A stretch of DNA of 64,000 nt. It comes from Helicobacter canis. GTDB taxonomy: Bacteria > Campylobacterota > Campylobacteria > Campylobacterales > Helicobacteraceae. Position numbers and translations under genes: made by a program. Positions 6,545-15,476 of the stretch are shown here, one piece after another (the first letter of the stretch is position 1; every line of letters starts with the position of its first letter). The DNA lies in assembly GCF_008693005.1 (NCBI RefSeq), contig NZ_VXKE01000006.1, forward strand, positions 1-64,000, read 5' to 3'. The notes beneath the pieces were generated by a model. The model was not told the DNA's origin. It was given only the letters and a program-made list of their open reading frames with translations, and did not search any database.

Positions 6545-7685
6545 CAAGCAAATCTCGCACGATTTGGCGCGCTCTTTTGGCATTACTCTCTAAGCTTAGC
6601 TCTTTTGCATAGCTATGGGCGCGGACTTTATACGCCATAATTTGTGCAGATGATAGAGAGCGCACGGCGTGAGCTAGGGAGCTAGCACTAAAATCGCTAG
6701 AAGTTATGCCCACTTCATAATGCGCAAAAAACTCTCTAATAGAATCTAGCGGTGTTGCTACCACACAAAGCCTACTTTGGATATATTCAAAAAGCTTATT
6801 TGGCATAGCGTTTTTGTTGTTAAAGCTTGTGTCTTGCAGGCTAATTATGCCTATGTCAAAGCCATTGCAGCTAGGGATAATCTCTTCTAAGCTCACTGGT
6901 GGGAGTATGTGGCAGTTTGGGATAGGGGCTGCTTGAGCGATAAATTGGGCTAAAAAATCGCTACGATTACTTAGCACTTGGCAGTAAATCTCATAGCCCT
7001 GCCCTAGCTCTTTGGCAAGCTCTAGGAGATTAGTAGAGCCTCTCTCTTGGCTAATTAGCCCGTGATAAATGAGCCGGATAGGCGCGCTAGTCTCACTTGG
7101 CGTGAGATTGTGGTAGGGCGGGAGCGAGTAGTAAAGAATGCTTGCAATGCCAAAGTCTTGCAAATAGCGAGCAGCTATTGGTGCGCTTACACATAAGCAG
7201 CCATCAGCCTTTGGCAAATACCGCTCACATAAATGGGCAAAAAGCTTTCCAAGCCCTTCTAGCCACTGCTTATCTTCATACTCTAGCGGATAAAACTCGC
7301 GCAAATCTACTAGAATCTTGCAAGTGTGCTTCTCCTTGTAATCACACGCAAAAGGCAGCAGCGCAATATCTTCTACAATAATTAGATCAAGCTTAGGGAG
7401 TGAGTCTAAAAGCGCAGGGATTTGCGCGCGCTCTTTGGTATAAATAAGCGGGGCAAACTCGCCCCTATCACATAGGGCTTTAATGCGCTCGTTTTGCTCT
7501 TTGGTGCGGGTTTGGGCGTTAGATTCTGGAGCAGGGAAGCTAAAGCACTGCGCGCCTACTTCAGGGCTAGCCTCTCTAGCGATGACAAAAAGCCTAGCGA
7601 CATCTCTTAGCGCAGCGATCATTCTGTGTGGGCGGGGTCGCTTTGTCGTATCAAAGTCTGCTAGCATAGCAATATTCGGGCGCAA
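6540..7685 (-). CDS. Glycosyltransferase, GT4-like
   Basis: A soluble GT-B type protein of 381 aa. An N-terminal Rossmann half starts NIAMLADFDTTKRPRPHRM. The C-terminal half carries LIYHGLISQERGSTNLLELAKEL and the EX7E-like region NAMPNKLFEYIQSRLCVVAT, both typical of GT4 family donor-binding domains. It probably transfers a sugar in LPS, glycolipid or glycan synthesis; the acceptor is unknown. The frame stays open further upstream. I chose TTG at 7685, just after the upstream stop and preceded by AGGGGG; ATG at 7667 is an alternative. It follows the permease gene by 8 bases. Confidence 0.75.
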   Translation of the reverse strand: MRPNIAMLADFDTTKRPRPHRMIAALRDVARLFVIAREASPEVGAQCFSFPAPESNAQTRTKEQNERIKALCDRGEFAPLIYTKERAQIPALLDSLPKLDLIIVEDIALLPFACDYKEKHTCKILVDLREFYPLEYEDKQWLEGLGKLFAHLCERYLPKADGCLCVSAPIAARYLQDFGIASILYYSLPPYHNLTPSETSAPIRLIYHGLISQERGSTNLLELAKELGQGYEIYCQVLSNRSDFLAQFIAQAAPIPNCHILPPVSLEEIIPSCNGFDIGIISLQDTSFNNKNAMPNKLFEYIQSRLCVVATPLDSIREFFAHYEVGITSSDFSASSLAHAVRSLSSAQIMAYKVRAHSYAKELSLESNAKRARQIVRDLLG

Positions 7686-7693
7686 GCAACCCC

Positions 7694-9025
7694 CTAGCCT
7701 AGAAGCAGTGCGCCTACCACACCAGCAAGCAGTAAGGGGACATTGAAGGCTAAAAATGTCGGCACGCAAGTATCCCAAATATGATCGTGCTTGCCATCGG
7801 CATTAAGCCCAGAAGTAGGACCTATGGTGCTATCACTTGCGGGCGAGCCAGCATCGCCTATGGCAGCTGCAATGCCAATTAGCAAAATTGTCGCCTCTAC
7901 GCTAAAGCCTAGCTGCGTGCATAAAGGGCAGTAAAAAATAGCGATAATTGGTATCGTGCCAAAGGAAGAGCCTATACCCATAGTGATAAAAAGCCCTAGC
8001 AAAATCATCAGCACAGCACCCCCAAGCTTACCACCCACAAGCATAGAGCCTACTCCTACAAGCTGCGTGATGGCTTGGCTAGATTCTAGCACACTAGCAA
8101 AGCCAGCAGCTAGCAGCATAACAAAGGCGATAAAGCCCATAAGCTTAAGCCCGCTATCAACAAGCGAGTCCATAGCCCCCCACTTAATCCCACCGCCTAA
8201 GATCATTATCACAATCCCGCTAAATGCACCAAGAGGCATAGAGTTTGTAGTCAGCTGCACAATAAATGCGACAACCGCCCCCACAAGCACGCTAATATCG
8301 GCAAGCCCTAAGCGCATATTTTCCACACACTCTCGCTGCTCTACAATCACTTGCTCGCGGTAGATTCTAGGGCGAGAGTAGAATCCAACCACTGCGATAA
8401 GCAGTCCAAGCAGCATAGCAAGCCCACCGATCCACAGCACACCGGCTGTATCGCTAAGGCTAATGGCAAAGCCATATTTGTTCATCTCTTCAATAATTGT
8501 TTGGTGGAAGAATAGCCCATAGCCCAAAGGAAGCGTGATATAAGGAGCTTTCAAGCCAAAAGTGAGCGCGCACGCAATGGCGCGGCGGTCGATTTGTAAG
8601 AGATTAAACACGCTAAGGAGTGGAGGGATTAGAATGGGGATAAAGGCGATATGCACAGGGATAAGATTTTGCGAGAGACAAGAGAGAGCGGCGATGGCTA
8701 GGCAGATAAGCGTGCTACTTTTTATCGCACCTTTTTGGAACATTTGGGTAAGTTTATAGATACTTATGGCGATGAGATTACTTTTGGTAATGGCAGCTGC
8801 AAGGAAGCCTAGCAGAATATAGCTTAGGGCAATCTCTAGCTTAGAGCTCATACCATTGATAAAGATTTGTATTGTCTGCTGCACCGCACTGCCACTTAGC
8901 ACACCAGCAAGCAGGGCAGAAGCAAACAGCGCGATTAAGACATTACACCGAAGCAAACATAGCACACACATAGCAATCACGCTAAGCAAAGCGGGGTTAG
9001 CCACTAAGGCAAGAAAATCACTCAA
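7694..9025 (-). CDS. Na+/H+ antiporter family permease (NhaC superfamily, COG2056/YuiF-like)
   Basis: An integral inner-membrane protein of 443 aa with about 11-12 hydrophobic segments. Near the C-terminus is the conserved run AAAIGDAGSPASDSTIGPT, characteristic of this family of Na+/H+ antiporters and amino-acid permeases (YuiF and histidine-transporter relatives). The transported substrate cannot be fixed from sequence. The start is TTG at 9025, with AAGGAG five bases upstream. It is likely co-transcribed with the downstream glycosyltransferase. Confidence 0.8.
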   Translation of the reverse strand: MSDFLALVANPALLSVIAMCVLCLLRCNVLIALFASALLAGVLSGSAVQQTIQIFINGMSSKLEIALSYILLGFLAAAITKSNLIAISIYKLTQMFQKGAIKSSTLICLAIAALSCLSQNLIPVHIAFIPILIPPLLSVFNLLQIDRRAIACALTFGLKAPYITLPLGYGLFFHQTIIEEMNKYGFAISLSDTAGVLWIGGLAMLLGLLIAVVGFYSRPRIYREQVIVEQRECVENMRLGLADISVLVGAVVAFIVQLTTNSMPLGAFSGIVIMILGGGIKWGAMDSLVDSGLKLMGFIAFVMLLAAGFASVLESSQAITQLVGVGSMLVGGKLGGAVLMILLGLFITMGIGSSFGTIPIIAIFYCPLCTQLGFSVEATILLIGIAAAIGDAGSPASDSTIGPTSGLNADGKHDHIWDTCVPTFLAFNVPLLLAGVVGALLLG

Positions 9026-9064
9026 CTACACTCCTTCAACTCTCTCTAGCTCTTTTTAAAGCGC

Positions 9065-9079
9065 GCCTAGATTCTAGGC
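9065..9079. terminator. Palindrome GCCTAGATTCTAGGC after aguB
   Basis: A 7-bp arm palindrome with one central base, overlapping the last base of the aguB stop and built on the TAGAATC motif. It separates aguB from the permease/glycosyltransferase unit. Confidence 0.45.
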
Positions 9080-9978
9080 TAATCACAAAACCTCTGCAAA
9101 ATCTCCGCGTAAGACTCAATCCTGCGATCGCGCAAAAAGGGCCAAATGCGCCGCACATCTTGCGTGCGATTTAAATCAATCTCACACACTAGGCTAGCTT
9201 GCTCACTTTGCGCTTGGGCTAGGATCTCTCCTTGCGCTCCGCTAATAAAGCTATGCCCAAAAAACTCTATCCCCTCTCCCACTCCGCTAGAATCCACCTC
9301 AAAGCCCACGCGATTGATAGCAATAAGCGGGAGCGCATTTGCCACGCTATGACTCCGCTGGATTATCTGCCACGCTTGGAGCTGGCGAGACTTCTCATCA
9401 TCGCTATCACTTGGGGTAAATCCTATGGCAGTGGGGTAAATCAGCAAATCTGCCCCCTTTAGTGCCATAATCCTAGCCGCCTCTGGATACCACTGATCCC
9501 AGCACACAAGCACACCAAGCTTGCCCACGCTTGTTTGTATGGGGGTAAAGCCCAAGTCCCCGGGCGTGAAGTAAAACTTCTCATAAAAGCTTGGGTCATC
9601 AGGGATATGCATTTTGCGGTATTTCCCAGCAATAGAGCCATCACGCTCAAAGACTACGGCAGTGTTATGGTATAAGCCTTTGGCGCGCTTTTCAAAAAGT
9701 GAGGTTACAAGCACGACACCTGCTTGCTTTGCTAGATCGCTAAAAAGTGCAATATCTGCTTCAAAGCTCTCAGCCAAATCAAAGAGATCCACACTCTCAT
9801 ATTGGCAAAAATACGCACTTTGGTGCAGCTCTTGCAAGGCGATTAGCTCTACACTTCCTGCAAGCCCTAGCACTTCTTGGCGTATGTAAGCAATCGTCTC
9901 TTCTCTACTGCCATAGAATCTATGCTGCAAGGCAGCGACTTTTATGCTGCTTTTTGTATCTCTTATGCTCTGCGCCAT
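9079..9978 (-). CDS. aguB: N-carbamoylputrescine amidase
   Basis: A nitrilase-superfamily enzyme that hydrolyses N-carbamoylputrescine to putrescine in the agmatine route of polyamine synthesis. The catalytic triad is visible: Glu in ALQELHQSAYF (about residue 50), Lys in GKYRKMHIP (about 122) and Cys in VLVCWDQWYPEAAR (about 160). Length 299 aa is normal for the family. The start is inferred; the upstream GGTAGAG is a weak ribosome-binding site. The gene follows the acidic protein and tcdA on the same strand. Confidence 0.92.
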   Translation of the reverse strand: MAQSIRDTKSSIKVAALQHRFYGSREETIAYIRQEVLGLAGSVELIALQELHQSAYFCQYESVDLFDLAESFEADIALFSDLAKQAGVVLVTSLFEKRAKGLYHNTAVVFERDGSIAGKYRKMHIPDDPSFYEKFYFTPGDLGFTPIQTSVGKLGVLVCWDQWYPEAARIMALKGADLLIYPTAIGFTPSDSDDEKSRQLQAWQIIQRSHSVANALPLIAINRVGFEVDSSGVGEGIEFFGHSFISGAQGEILAQAQSEQASLVCEIDLNRTQDVRRIWPFLRDRRIESYAEILQRFCD

Positions 9979-9987
9979 AGCTCTACC

Positions 9988-10164
9988 CTACTCATCATAC
10001 TCATAATCTGGGTCTTCATAGTCATCGCTGTCATACTGCGAGTGGCTATCCTCCCACTCCTGCTCATCTTCTTCCCACTCATCTTCATCGATAGTATCCG
10101 CGCTCTCATCATCGTCTAAATCATCATAGCTTGCGCGCACAAGCTCTCTAGTAAAATCTCGCAT
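9988..10164 (-). CDS. Hyperacidic small protein (58 aa)
   Basis: Half of the 58 residues are Asp or Glu, with Tyr and Trp scattered in the acidic tail. The N-terminus MRDFTRELVRASYDDL is a normal amphipathic sequence. The ATG at 10164 has a strong AAAGGAG five bases upstream that overlaps the tcdA stop, so translation is well supported. The composition recalls DNA- or RNA-mimic proteins, histone-like chaperone tails and metal-binding proteins, but no function can be assigned. It lies 2 bases after tcdA and 9 bases before aguB. Confidence 0.7.
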   Translation of the reverse strand: MRDFTRELVRASYDDLDDDESADTIDEDEWEEDEQEWEDSHSQYDSDDYEDPDYEYDE

Positions 10165-10166
10165 AC

Positions 10167-10928
10167 TCACTCCTTTATAATATCTCGCACCACTTCGCTT
10201 GCAATCTGCAGCCCAAAGCTTGCCGTTACCGCGCTAAAGCTTCCCAAGCCTTTGCATTTAGGCGGCTCTGGGCTAAATATGGCTTTAAAATCACTTCTCA
10301 CTCCAGCCTTTTTCAGCCCATCGCGCAGCTTCCTTGCAAATCTATCGCCATAGCTTTTCCAAATGCTATCAATCTTAATATGCGATGGGTCAAGCTTTTT
10401 AGCAGAGCCTGTGGAGCAGATAAACCTCCCGTAAGGCATAAGGGCGCAAGCTTTAGCTAGCAAAATCTTTGCCCCAATGTCATCAATGGCATCAACGACA
10501 TAATCATAGCCGCAAAACTGCTCCTGTGTGCTAGGGGTGCTTGCAGCGATAAACTCTTCTAGCCAAAGTGCATCAACCTTAGCTTCTATGCCCACAATGC
10601 CCGGATACATTCTCTCTAGCACTTTGACTTTCACTTCGCTAGTAGATTCTGCGCCGATTTGGCGGTTTTGGTTGGTTATGTCAAAGCAGTCTTTATCCAC
10701 GATAGTAACACTAGTAACCCCGCAGCGATAAAGCCCATCAAGCACAAACCCACCGACCCCGCCAGCTCCAAAGATCAGCACGCGCTTATGCTGCAAGCGT
10801 GCAAAGCCATCGCCAAAAAGTAAGCGCGATCTTGTGAAGCGATCTTGTATGACTTCTTGTGAGATCTGTTGTGGGGCTTTAGATTCTTGTGGCACTTCTT
10901 GTAGATTTGCTTGCGTGATGCTCTGCAT
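10167..10928 (-). CDS. tcdA: tRNA threonylcarbamoyladenosine dehydratase (ThiF/E1-like)
   Basis: Cyclises t6A37 to ct6A in tRNAs using ATP. The E1-like Rossmann nucleotide site VLIFGAGGVGGFVLDGLYRCG is at about residues 49-69. DxxxxxxxNxxRQ is visible as DCFDITNQNRQIGA, and the SPEPP-plus-Cys region (FSPEPPKCKGLGS) is near the C-terminus. Length 253 aa agrees with the TcdA/CsdL family. A 25-residue Gln-rich N-terminal extension precedes the core. It heads a unit with the acidic protein and aguB, driven by the extended -10 at 10970. Confidence 0.9.
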   Translation of the reverse strand: MQSITQANLQEVPQESKAPQQISQEVIQDRFTRSRLLFGDGFARLQHKRVLIFGAGGVGGFVLDGLYRCGVTSVTIVDKDCFDITNQNRQIGAESTSEVKVKVLERMYPGIVGIEAKVDALWLEEFIAASTPSTQEQFCGYDYVVDAIDDIGAKILLAKACALMPYGRFICSTGSAKKLDPSHIKIDSIWKSYGDRFARKLRDGLKKAGVRSDFKAIFSPEPPKCKGLGSFSAVTASFGLQIASEVVRDIIKE

Positions 10929-10969
10929 ATCGATCCTTGCAATATCCTTGATACTTGTGTAAAGGAGCG

Positions 10970-10978
10970 ATTATAGCA
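10970..10978 (-). promoter_or_regulatory. Extended -10 promoter of the tcdA unit
   Basis: Reads TGCTATAAT on the minus strand, a perfect extended -10, 42 bases upstream of the tcdA start. Confidence 0.55.
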
Positions 10979-11029
10979 CGAAATGCTGGTATTTGTGCGT
11001 GTTTAATCAATGTATTTACTTTAGATTCT

Positions 11030-11035
11030 TACAAT
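11030..11035 (+). promoter_or_regulatory. -10 box of the outer-membrane protein gene
   Basis: TACAAT about 70 bases upstream of the ATG at 11107, leaving a leader of about 65 bases. No clear -35 is visible, which is common in Helicobacter. Confidence 0.3.
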
Positions 11036-11106
11036 CTTTGCGCGCTTTGCTTCAACACATTGAAACGCATTTTAGGCGCGCTTTGATTATCATCTAAGGA
11101 GTTTTT

Positions 11107-11859
11107 ATGAACACAAAAGGACCAAAAGTTGTAAGCATAAGTGCGCTGCTAGCAGCCTGCCTTGGCTCACTACACGCAGAAGGCGGGAGCAAGAGCGGGG
11201 CATTTATCGGCGCGGAAGTAGGCTATGGGATAAACTTCGAGCGCATAGATCCTATCCCTACCAATGCCCAGCAACAGCAAACCACTAGCACAACAGCAGC
11301 TGCGCAATACCCCTATGCAGCCTTAGGGCTTAAAGCTGGGTATGGGCACTACTTCTCCCAGACATTTGGTCTAAGAGGCTATGCGAGCTACCACTACGGA
11401 GTCAATGGAATGAGCTCCACAACCACGGAGATAGAGCAAGGCGGTGGAAGTGGGGGGGGCAGCACGACTACAATCACGAAAAATACTGAGCTTTACTCTA
11501 GCCATCAAGTTAGTGCTAATGTCGAAGTAGTCTGGGACTTTTTGCAGCTTAGTCAGGCAAGCTTTGGGGTCTATGCTGGGGTGGGTGTAGGCTATGGCGC
11601 GCTTACAGCAAACACCACAACCACAGAAGGTGGCGGGGCAGCAGCCACTATCACCGAGCAGAATCTAGGCTCTGGGATTATCCTGCCTGTCAATGTCGGG
11701 CTTGAAGTAGGCATAGGGCAGCACCACAGAGCTGGGCTAAACTTCCGTATCCCGACCATTGCCGCAAGCTTTAAGGACAATCTTGGGATAAATGCTTCAA
11801 GCAATGAGTATAAAAACCGCAACCTAATCATAAGCGTAGGCTATGCCTATATCTTCTAA
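11107..11859 (+). CDS. Outer-membrane beta-barrel protein with a poly-G tract
   Basis: A 250-aa secreted barrel protein. The signal peptide is at residues 1-25 (hydrophobic VVSISALLAACLGSLHA), followed by Gly/Tyr/aromatic alternating strands such as GAFIGAEVGYGINF, with a terminal aromatic (VGYAYIF). It belongs to the broad Helicobacter OMP type; the ligand is unknown. Two predicted surface loops are low-complexity: QQQQTTSTTAAA and GGGSGGGSTTT. The latter is encoded across a G8 run at 11452-11459, a potential slippage tract. AAGGAG precedes the ATG, and a motif-type terminator follows at 11875. Confidence 0.82.
   Translation: MNTKGPKVVSISALLAACLGSLHAEGGSKSGAFIGAEVGYGINFERIDPIPTNAQQQQTTSTTAAAQYPYAALGLKAGYGHYFSQTFGLRGYASYHYGVNGMSSTTTEIEQGGGSGGGSTTTITKNTELYSSHQVSANVEVVWDFLQLSQASFGVYAGVGVGYGALTANTTTTEGGGAAATITEQNLGSGIILPVNVGLEVGIGQHHRAGLNFRIPTIAASFKDNLGINASSNEYKNRNLIISVGYAYIF
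11452..11459 (+). repeat. G8 homopolymer inside the OMP coding region
   Basis: Eight consecutive G within codons for a Gly/Ser loop. A one-base slip would frameshift the protein at about residue 117, before most of the barrel. The present length keeps the gene in frame (ON). Confidence 0.6.
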
Positions 11860-11874
11860 ACCACTTCAAACACC

Positions 11875-11907
11875 CTAGAATCTAAGCTTTGTAAAGCTAG
11901 ATTCTAG
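11875..11907. terminator. Terminator built from an inverted TAGAATC pair
   Basis: CTAGAATCTA and its complement form a perfect 10-bp outer stem. GCTTT/AAAGC extends it inward by 5 bp with one bulged A. It lies 16 bases after the OMP stop. Confidence 0.6.
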
Positions 11908-11941
11908 CTTTACAGATTACTTTTCTTTGTCTTACAACAAG

Positions 11942-11952
11942 CTCGCAATGAC
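11942..11952 (-). repeat. Fragment of the CATTGCGAG palindromic repeat
   Basis: CTCGCAATGAC is the reverse complement of the GTCATTGCGAG arm seen at 859-869. Only the half-site is preserved here, in the gap between the OMP and yejA genes. Confidence 0.35.
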
Positions 11953-12025
11953 TACAAGCTAGAATCTAAGCCCTCATCTGCTCGCGGCAAGCCCTAGCAA
12001 AACGATGTCAAAGCTCCAATATCCC

Positions 12026-13789
12026 CTAGCGAGCCCACCACAGCATTGGACTCATATCATAGATCGGCTGCACCTTAGGCATAGCGATATTATCCCAAAT
12101 AGCTAGGCGAAAGCTTGGCAGGAAGTAGTGTGGCACGACTATATCCATATCAAGCAGCACACGATCAAGCGTGCGCGTGGCAAGGACTAGCTCATCTCTA
12201 CTGCGCGCATTGATAAGCCTATCTATCAAGCAATCTACAAGCGCGGACTTCACGCCGCTGTAATTTCTACTCCCTTGTGTATCCGCACTCACACTGCCAA
12301 AGAAATACCGCTGCTCATTGCCCGGCGAGAGACTTTGGGGGATAATGCCCACAATCATATCGTAGTCAAAGCTTTTCACGCGGTTAGTGTATTGACTAGA
12401 ATCTAGCTTTTGTATCTCCATAGTGATACCAAGTAGCTTAAGATTTCTGGCATAGCGAATGGCTAGCCGCTCAAAGGCTGGGTTATCAAGCAGCAGGGTA
12501 AAGCGCAGTGGAATGCCATTTTTATAAGCCTGATTGTTTTGCACCACATAGCCAGCCTGCTCCAATAAATCACGCGCAAGCTTTAGATTCTCCCGCTCTG
12601 CTTGCAAGCTTGGCGCACTTGGGACGATATAGGGCTTATACAAGCGATCCATAGAGCTAGAATCCACCTTACACGCACGCAAAAGCTCTTGCTGTGCCTT
12701 GCTTAGAGTCGGTGTGGAGGCAAAAATGGAGTGATTAAAAAAGCTTGTCGTGCGCTGGTATTGGGAGAAGAAGAGATTTTCATTGCTCCACTCAAAGTTA
12801 AAGGCAAGCAGCAGTGCCCTGCGCACAAGCGGATTGTCAAAGGGCTCTTTTCTTAGATTCATAAAAAAGCCCTGCATACCGCTGGGCAAGCTGTGGGGGA
12901 TCTCAAGCTTGCTAAAAGTTGGGTCTTTACTCTGCTTATATGCCCTTGCCCACACTTTTGCCGCGCTCTCAAGGCGGAAGTCGTATCTATGCCCCAAAAA
13001 CGCCTGCAACGCCGCCGTATCATCGCGGTAATACTCATATCGCACGATGTCGAAGTTAAACTGCCCCCTGCGGCTAGGGAGATCACGCGCCCAATAGTTT
13101 TCATCACGCTTATATTCTACAAGCTTGCCTACTTCATAGCGCACTAGTGTATAAGCCCCGGAGCCTAGCGGGATTTGCAAAGGGCTTTTGCCATAGGAGT
13201 TTTGCCCACCTTGCATATAATAATGCCTAGGCAGGACACTAAGCTGCCCTAGGATTAGTGGCAGCTCTCTATTATCTTTGGTCGCAAATTTAAAGCGGAT
13301 CTTCCTAGAATCTAGTATTTCATAGCCTGCAATATCTGCGTAATACTGCTTATAGAGCGGATTTTGCAGCATCATATCAAAGCTAAAGCCCACATCTTGC
13401 GCACTAATAGCCACGCCATCGCTAAAGCGCGCCCTAGAATCTATGGTAAAGGTTACACTATCATAGCTTGGCGATACTACTACATCACTTGCTACAAGCG
13501 CGTATTGCACATAGGGCTCGTCCATACTCTGTGCCATTAGCGTATCATAGACAAGCTCTAGCCCTGCGGCACTCTGCCCTTGCAGGGCAAAAGGATTAAG
13601 CGAGTCAAAGCTCCCTAGCGCGTGCGCTTTAAGCACGCCGCCCTTTTTGGCATTTGCATTAGCATAGTCAAATGCTCTAAAGCTGCTCGTATCGCTGTAT
13701 TTAGCCTGCCCATCAAGAGAGATAAAAGGCGCGCCATAAGCCAAGCCCACCAAGCCTAGCCCCCATAGCGCAAAAGCCCAGAATCTCAC
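12026..13789 (-). CDS. yejA: Oligopeptide ABC transporter substrate-binding protein (YejA/OppA type)
   Basis: A periplasmic SBP_bac_5 family protein, 587 aa. The signal peptide is at residues 1-20 ([16 protein letters not shown]). [19 protein letters not shown] at about 48-66 is the typical YejA start of the mature domain, and the family's RDD..YWARDLP block appears mid-protein. GTG at 13789 overlaps the trpS stop by 4 bases, the same gene order as H. pylori HP1253-HP1252. Unlike H. pylori, no permease genes follow; the next gene is on the other strand, so the rest of the transporter must be encoded elsewhere. Confidence 0.88.
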   Translation of the reverse strand: MRFWAFALWGLGLVGLAYGAPFISLDGQAKYSDTSSFRAFDYANANAKKGGVLKAHALGSFDSLNPFALQGQSAAGLELVYDTLMAQSMDEPYVQYALVASDVVVSPSYDSVTFTIDSRARFSDGVAISAQDVGFSFDMMLQNPLYKQYYADIAGYEILDSRKIRFKFATKDNRELPLILGQLSVLPRHYYMQGGQNSYGKSPLQIPLGSGAYTLVRYEVGKLVEYKRDENYWARDLPSRRGQFNFDIVRYEYYRDDTAALQAFLGHRYDFRLESAAKVWARAYKQSKDPTFSKLEIPHSLPSGMQGFFMNLRKEPFDNPLVRRALLLAFNFEWSNENLFFSQYQRTTSFFNHSIFASTPTLSKAQQELLRACKVDSSSMDRLYKPYIVPSAPSLQAERENLKLARDLLEQAGYVVQNNQAYKNGIPLRFTLLLDNPAFERLAIRYARNLKLLGITMEIQKLDSSQYTNRVKSFDYDMIVGIIPQSLSPGNEQRYFFGSVSADTQGSRNYSGVKSALVDCLIDRLINARSRDELVLATRTLDRVLLDMDIVVPHYFLPSFRLAIWDNIAMPKVQPIYDMSPMLWWAR

Positions 13790-14787
13790 ACAAGCCCTAC
13801 AAGCTCTTTGGCTTTCTGGTAAGTGGCTTTAGCAATGGGACGCACACGCCCTAAGCTTGTATCTAAGATATTTTGCAAATACGCCCTATCGCCACTAAGC
13901 TGCTTATAACGCTTTTGGATTGGCTCTAGTGTGGCTACTAGCATATCAGCTAGCTCAAGCTTTAGCGCGCCATAGCCCTTGCTAGCAAAATGCTCTTCTA
14001 TCTGCTCTTTGCTCTGCTGGCTTAGGGCTTGATAAATGCTTAGGAGATTATAAATCCCTGCGCGCTCTGTATCAAAGGCGATAATCCCGCTAGAGTCAGT
14101 TACCGCCTTTTTGCATTTACGCACGATAGTGTCTTTACTATCAAGCAAAAATATCGCGTGATTCTCGCCTTTGGCGGATTTGCTCATTTTAGATTCTGGG
14201 TCATCAAGCCCCATCACACGCGCGCCAATTTGCGGGATAATGGGGCTAGGGATTGTGAAGCACTCACCAAAGTCGCGATTAAAGCGCGTGGCTACATCAC
14301 GGGTAAGCTCTAAATGCTGCTTTTGGTCCTCTCCTACTGGCACGCCATCGACTTGATAGAGCAAAATATCTGCTGCCATAAGGGCTGGGTAGTTAAACAG
14401 CCCCACATTGATATTTTTTGGATTCTTGCTGGATTTGTCTTTAAACTGCGTCATACGGCTCATATCGCCCATAGGGATATTGCAGTCTAAAATCCACGCC
14501 AAAGCCGCGTGCTCATCGATCTCACTTTGGATAAAAAGGCTAGATTTCTCGCTATCAATCCCGCACGCCAAAAGCATTGCCACAAGCTCATAGGTCTTTG
14601 CCCTTAGCTCCTTGGGGTCTTGCTTTGTGGTAATGGCGTGGGAATTCACCACGCAAAAGATATTGTCATACTGCTCTTGGGAATCCACCCATTGCTTAAT
14701 CGCGCCTAAATAGTTGCCTAAATGGATTGAGCCTGTGGGCTGGATACCGGAGAAAACGCGCTTTTTGCCTGCTATTTTGCTTGCCAT
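13786..14787 (-). CDS. trpS: Tryptophanyl-tRNA synthetase
   Basis: Class I aminoacyl-tRNA synthetase charging tRNA-Trp. The [13 protein letters not shown] block near residues 16-28 is the HIGH signature and SKMSKSAKG is the KMSKS loop. At 333 aa from ATG 14787 it has the normal family length. A longer frame to 14859 exists, but AAGGA lies just before 14787. A TATAAT at 14830-14835 would also place transcription start inside the longer frame, so the shorter start is preferred. It is co-transcribed with yejA. Confidence 0.95.
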   Translation of the reverse strand: MASKIAGKKRVFSGIQPTGSIHLGNYLGAIKQWVDSQEQYDNIFCVVNSHAITTKQDPKELRAKTYELVAMLLACGIDSEKSSLFIQSEIDEHAALAWILDCNIPMGDMSRMTQFKDKSSKNPKNINVGLFNYPALMAADILLYQVDGVPVGEDQKQHLELTRDVATRFNRDFGECFTIPSPIIPQIGARVMGLDDPESKMSKSAKGENHAIFLLDSKDTIVRKCKKAVTDSSGIIAFDTERAGIYNLLSIYQALSQQSKEQIEEHFASKGYGALKLELADMLVATLEPIQKRYKQLSGDRAYLQNILDTSLGRVRPIAKATYQKAKELVGLV

Positions 14788-14829
14788 AAAAATCCTTTGT
14801 ATCTCTATTTTGGAGATGATAAGGCGCAA

Positions 14830-14835
14830 ATTATA
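14830..14835 (-). promoter_or_regulatory. -10 box of trpS
   Basis: TATAAT on the minus strand, 42 bases before the chosen start codon. It also supports that start. Confidence 0.45.
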
Positions 14836-14873
14836 GTCAAACTCCTGTAAAGCCGCCATTAATAAATATGTTT

Positions 14874-14879
14874 TATAAT
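14874..14879 (+). promoter_or_regulatory. -10 box of the Lpp20 gene
   Basis: TATAAT on the plus strand, 28 bases before the ATG at 14908. It is divergent from the trpS promoter. Confidence 0.5.
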
Positions 14880-14907
14880 CCCTAGAATCTTACACAAAAG
14901 GACTTTT

Positions 14908-15459
14908 ATGAGAGTTTCTGCTTCTTTGAAATTTGGCGCACTTGCTAGCCTTGTGCTTGTAGCGATACTTGGGATCAATGGCTGTAAAAAGGGCTTAGGT
15001 GATAATAAAGAAATCAACGCTTCACTAGAAGGCGCGCCTGCTTGGGTGATAGAATCTAATGACGACTTGCTTAGTGCCACAGGAAGCGCAAAGGTCAAAA
15101 ACAACAACCTAAACTTCGCTACCACACAAGCAGGAGCTGCAGCGCGCGTGGAGCTTGCCACACAAATTTCTACAAGGATTGAAAGCAAGTATAAAGAGCT
15201 AGCCACAAGCGATGAAGATAGTGTCAATCAAGAAGCGGTGCAAGCTATCCGCAATAGTGTCGATCAAGTGCTAGCAGGCTCAAAGATCACCAATAAATGG
15301 GTAAGCAAAGATGGCACGCTATGGGTGCTTGTCAAAATCCAAAAGCTAAACACTGATCTACTAAAAAGCAATCTTTTAAACTCAAAAACCCTTGATAAAG
15401 CCGCAGCGCAAGCACTCTCTCAAGCTGTCGATGAGATTTTAGACACCCCTGCTCGATAG
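14908..15459 (+). CDS. lpp20: LPP20 family lipoprotein
   Basis: A secreted lipoprotein of 183 aa. The signal peptide ends in the lipobox GINGC, so Cys26 would be acylated. The body contains APAWV and a long amphipathic helix (QAGAAARVELATQISTRIES), then a beta-alpha region ending NKWVSKDGTLWVLVKI, matching the Helicobacter LPP20 (SHS2-like) fold. Lpp20 is an outer-membrane/flagellar-sheath-associated antigen in H. pylori; the exact role is unknown. AAAAGGA precedes the ATG. Confidence 0.88.
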   Translation: MRVSASLKFGALASLVLVAILGINGCKKGLGDNKEINASLEGAPAWVIESNDDLLSATGSAKVKNNNLNFATTQAGAAARVELATQISTRIESKYKELATSDEDSVNQEAVQAIRNSVDQVLAGSKITNKWVSKDGTLWVLVKIQKLNTDLLKSNLLNSKTLDKAAAQALSQAVDEILDTPAR

Positions 15460-15476
15460 CTCACTTTTAGTGTGCT

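Noticed and set aside
9877..10119. Plus-strand hydrophobic open frame opposite the acidic protein
   Set aside because: Its Ile/Leu/Phe-rich sequence is the mirror of GAT/GAA codons in the acidic gene, and it lacks a ribosome site; the minus-strand frame has a strong one.
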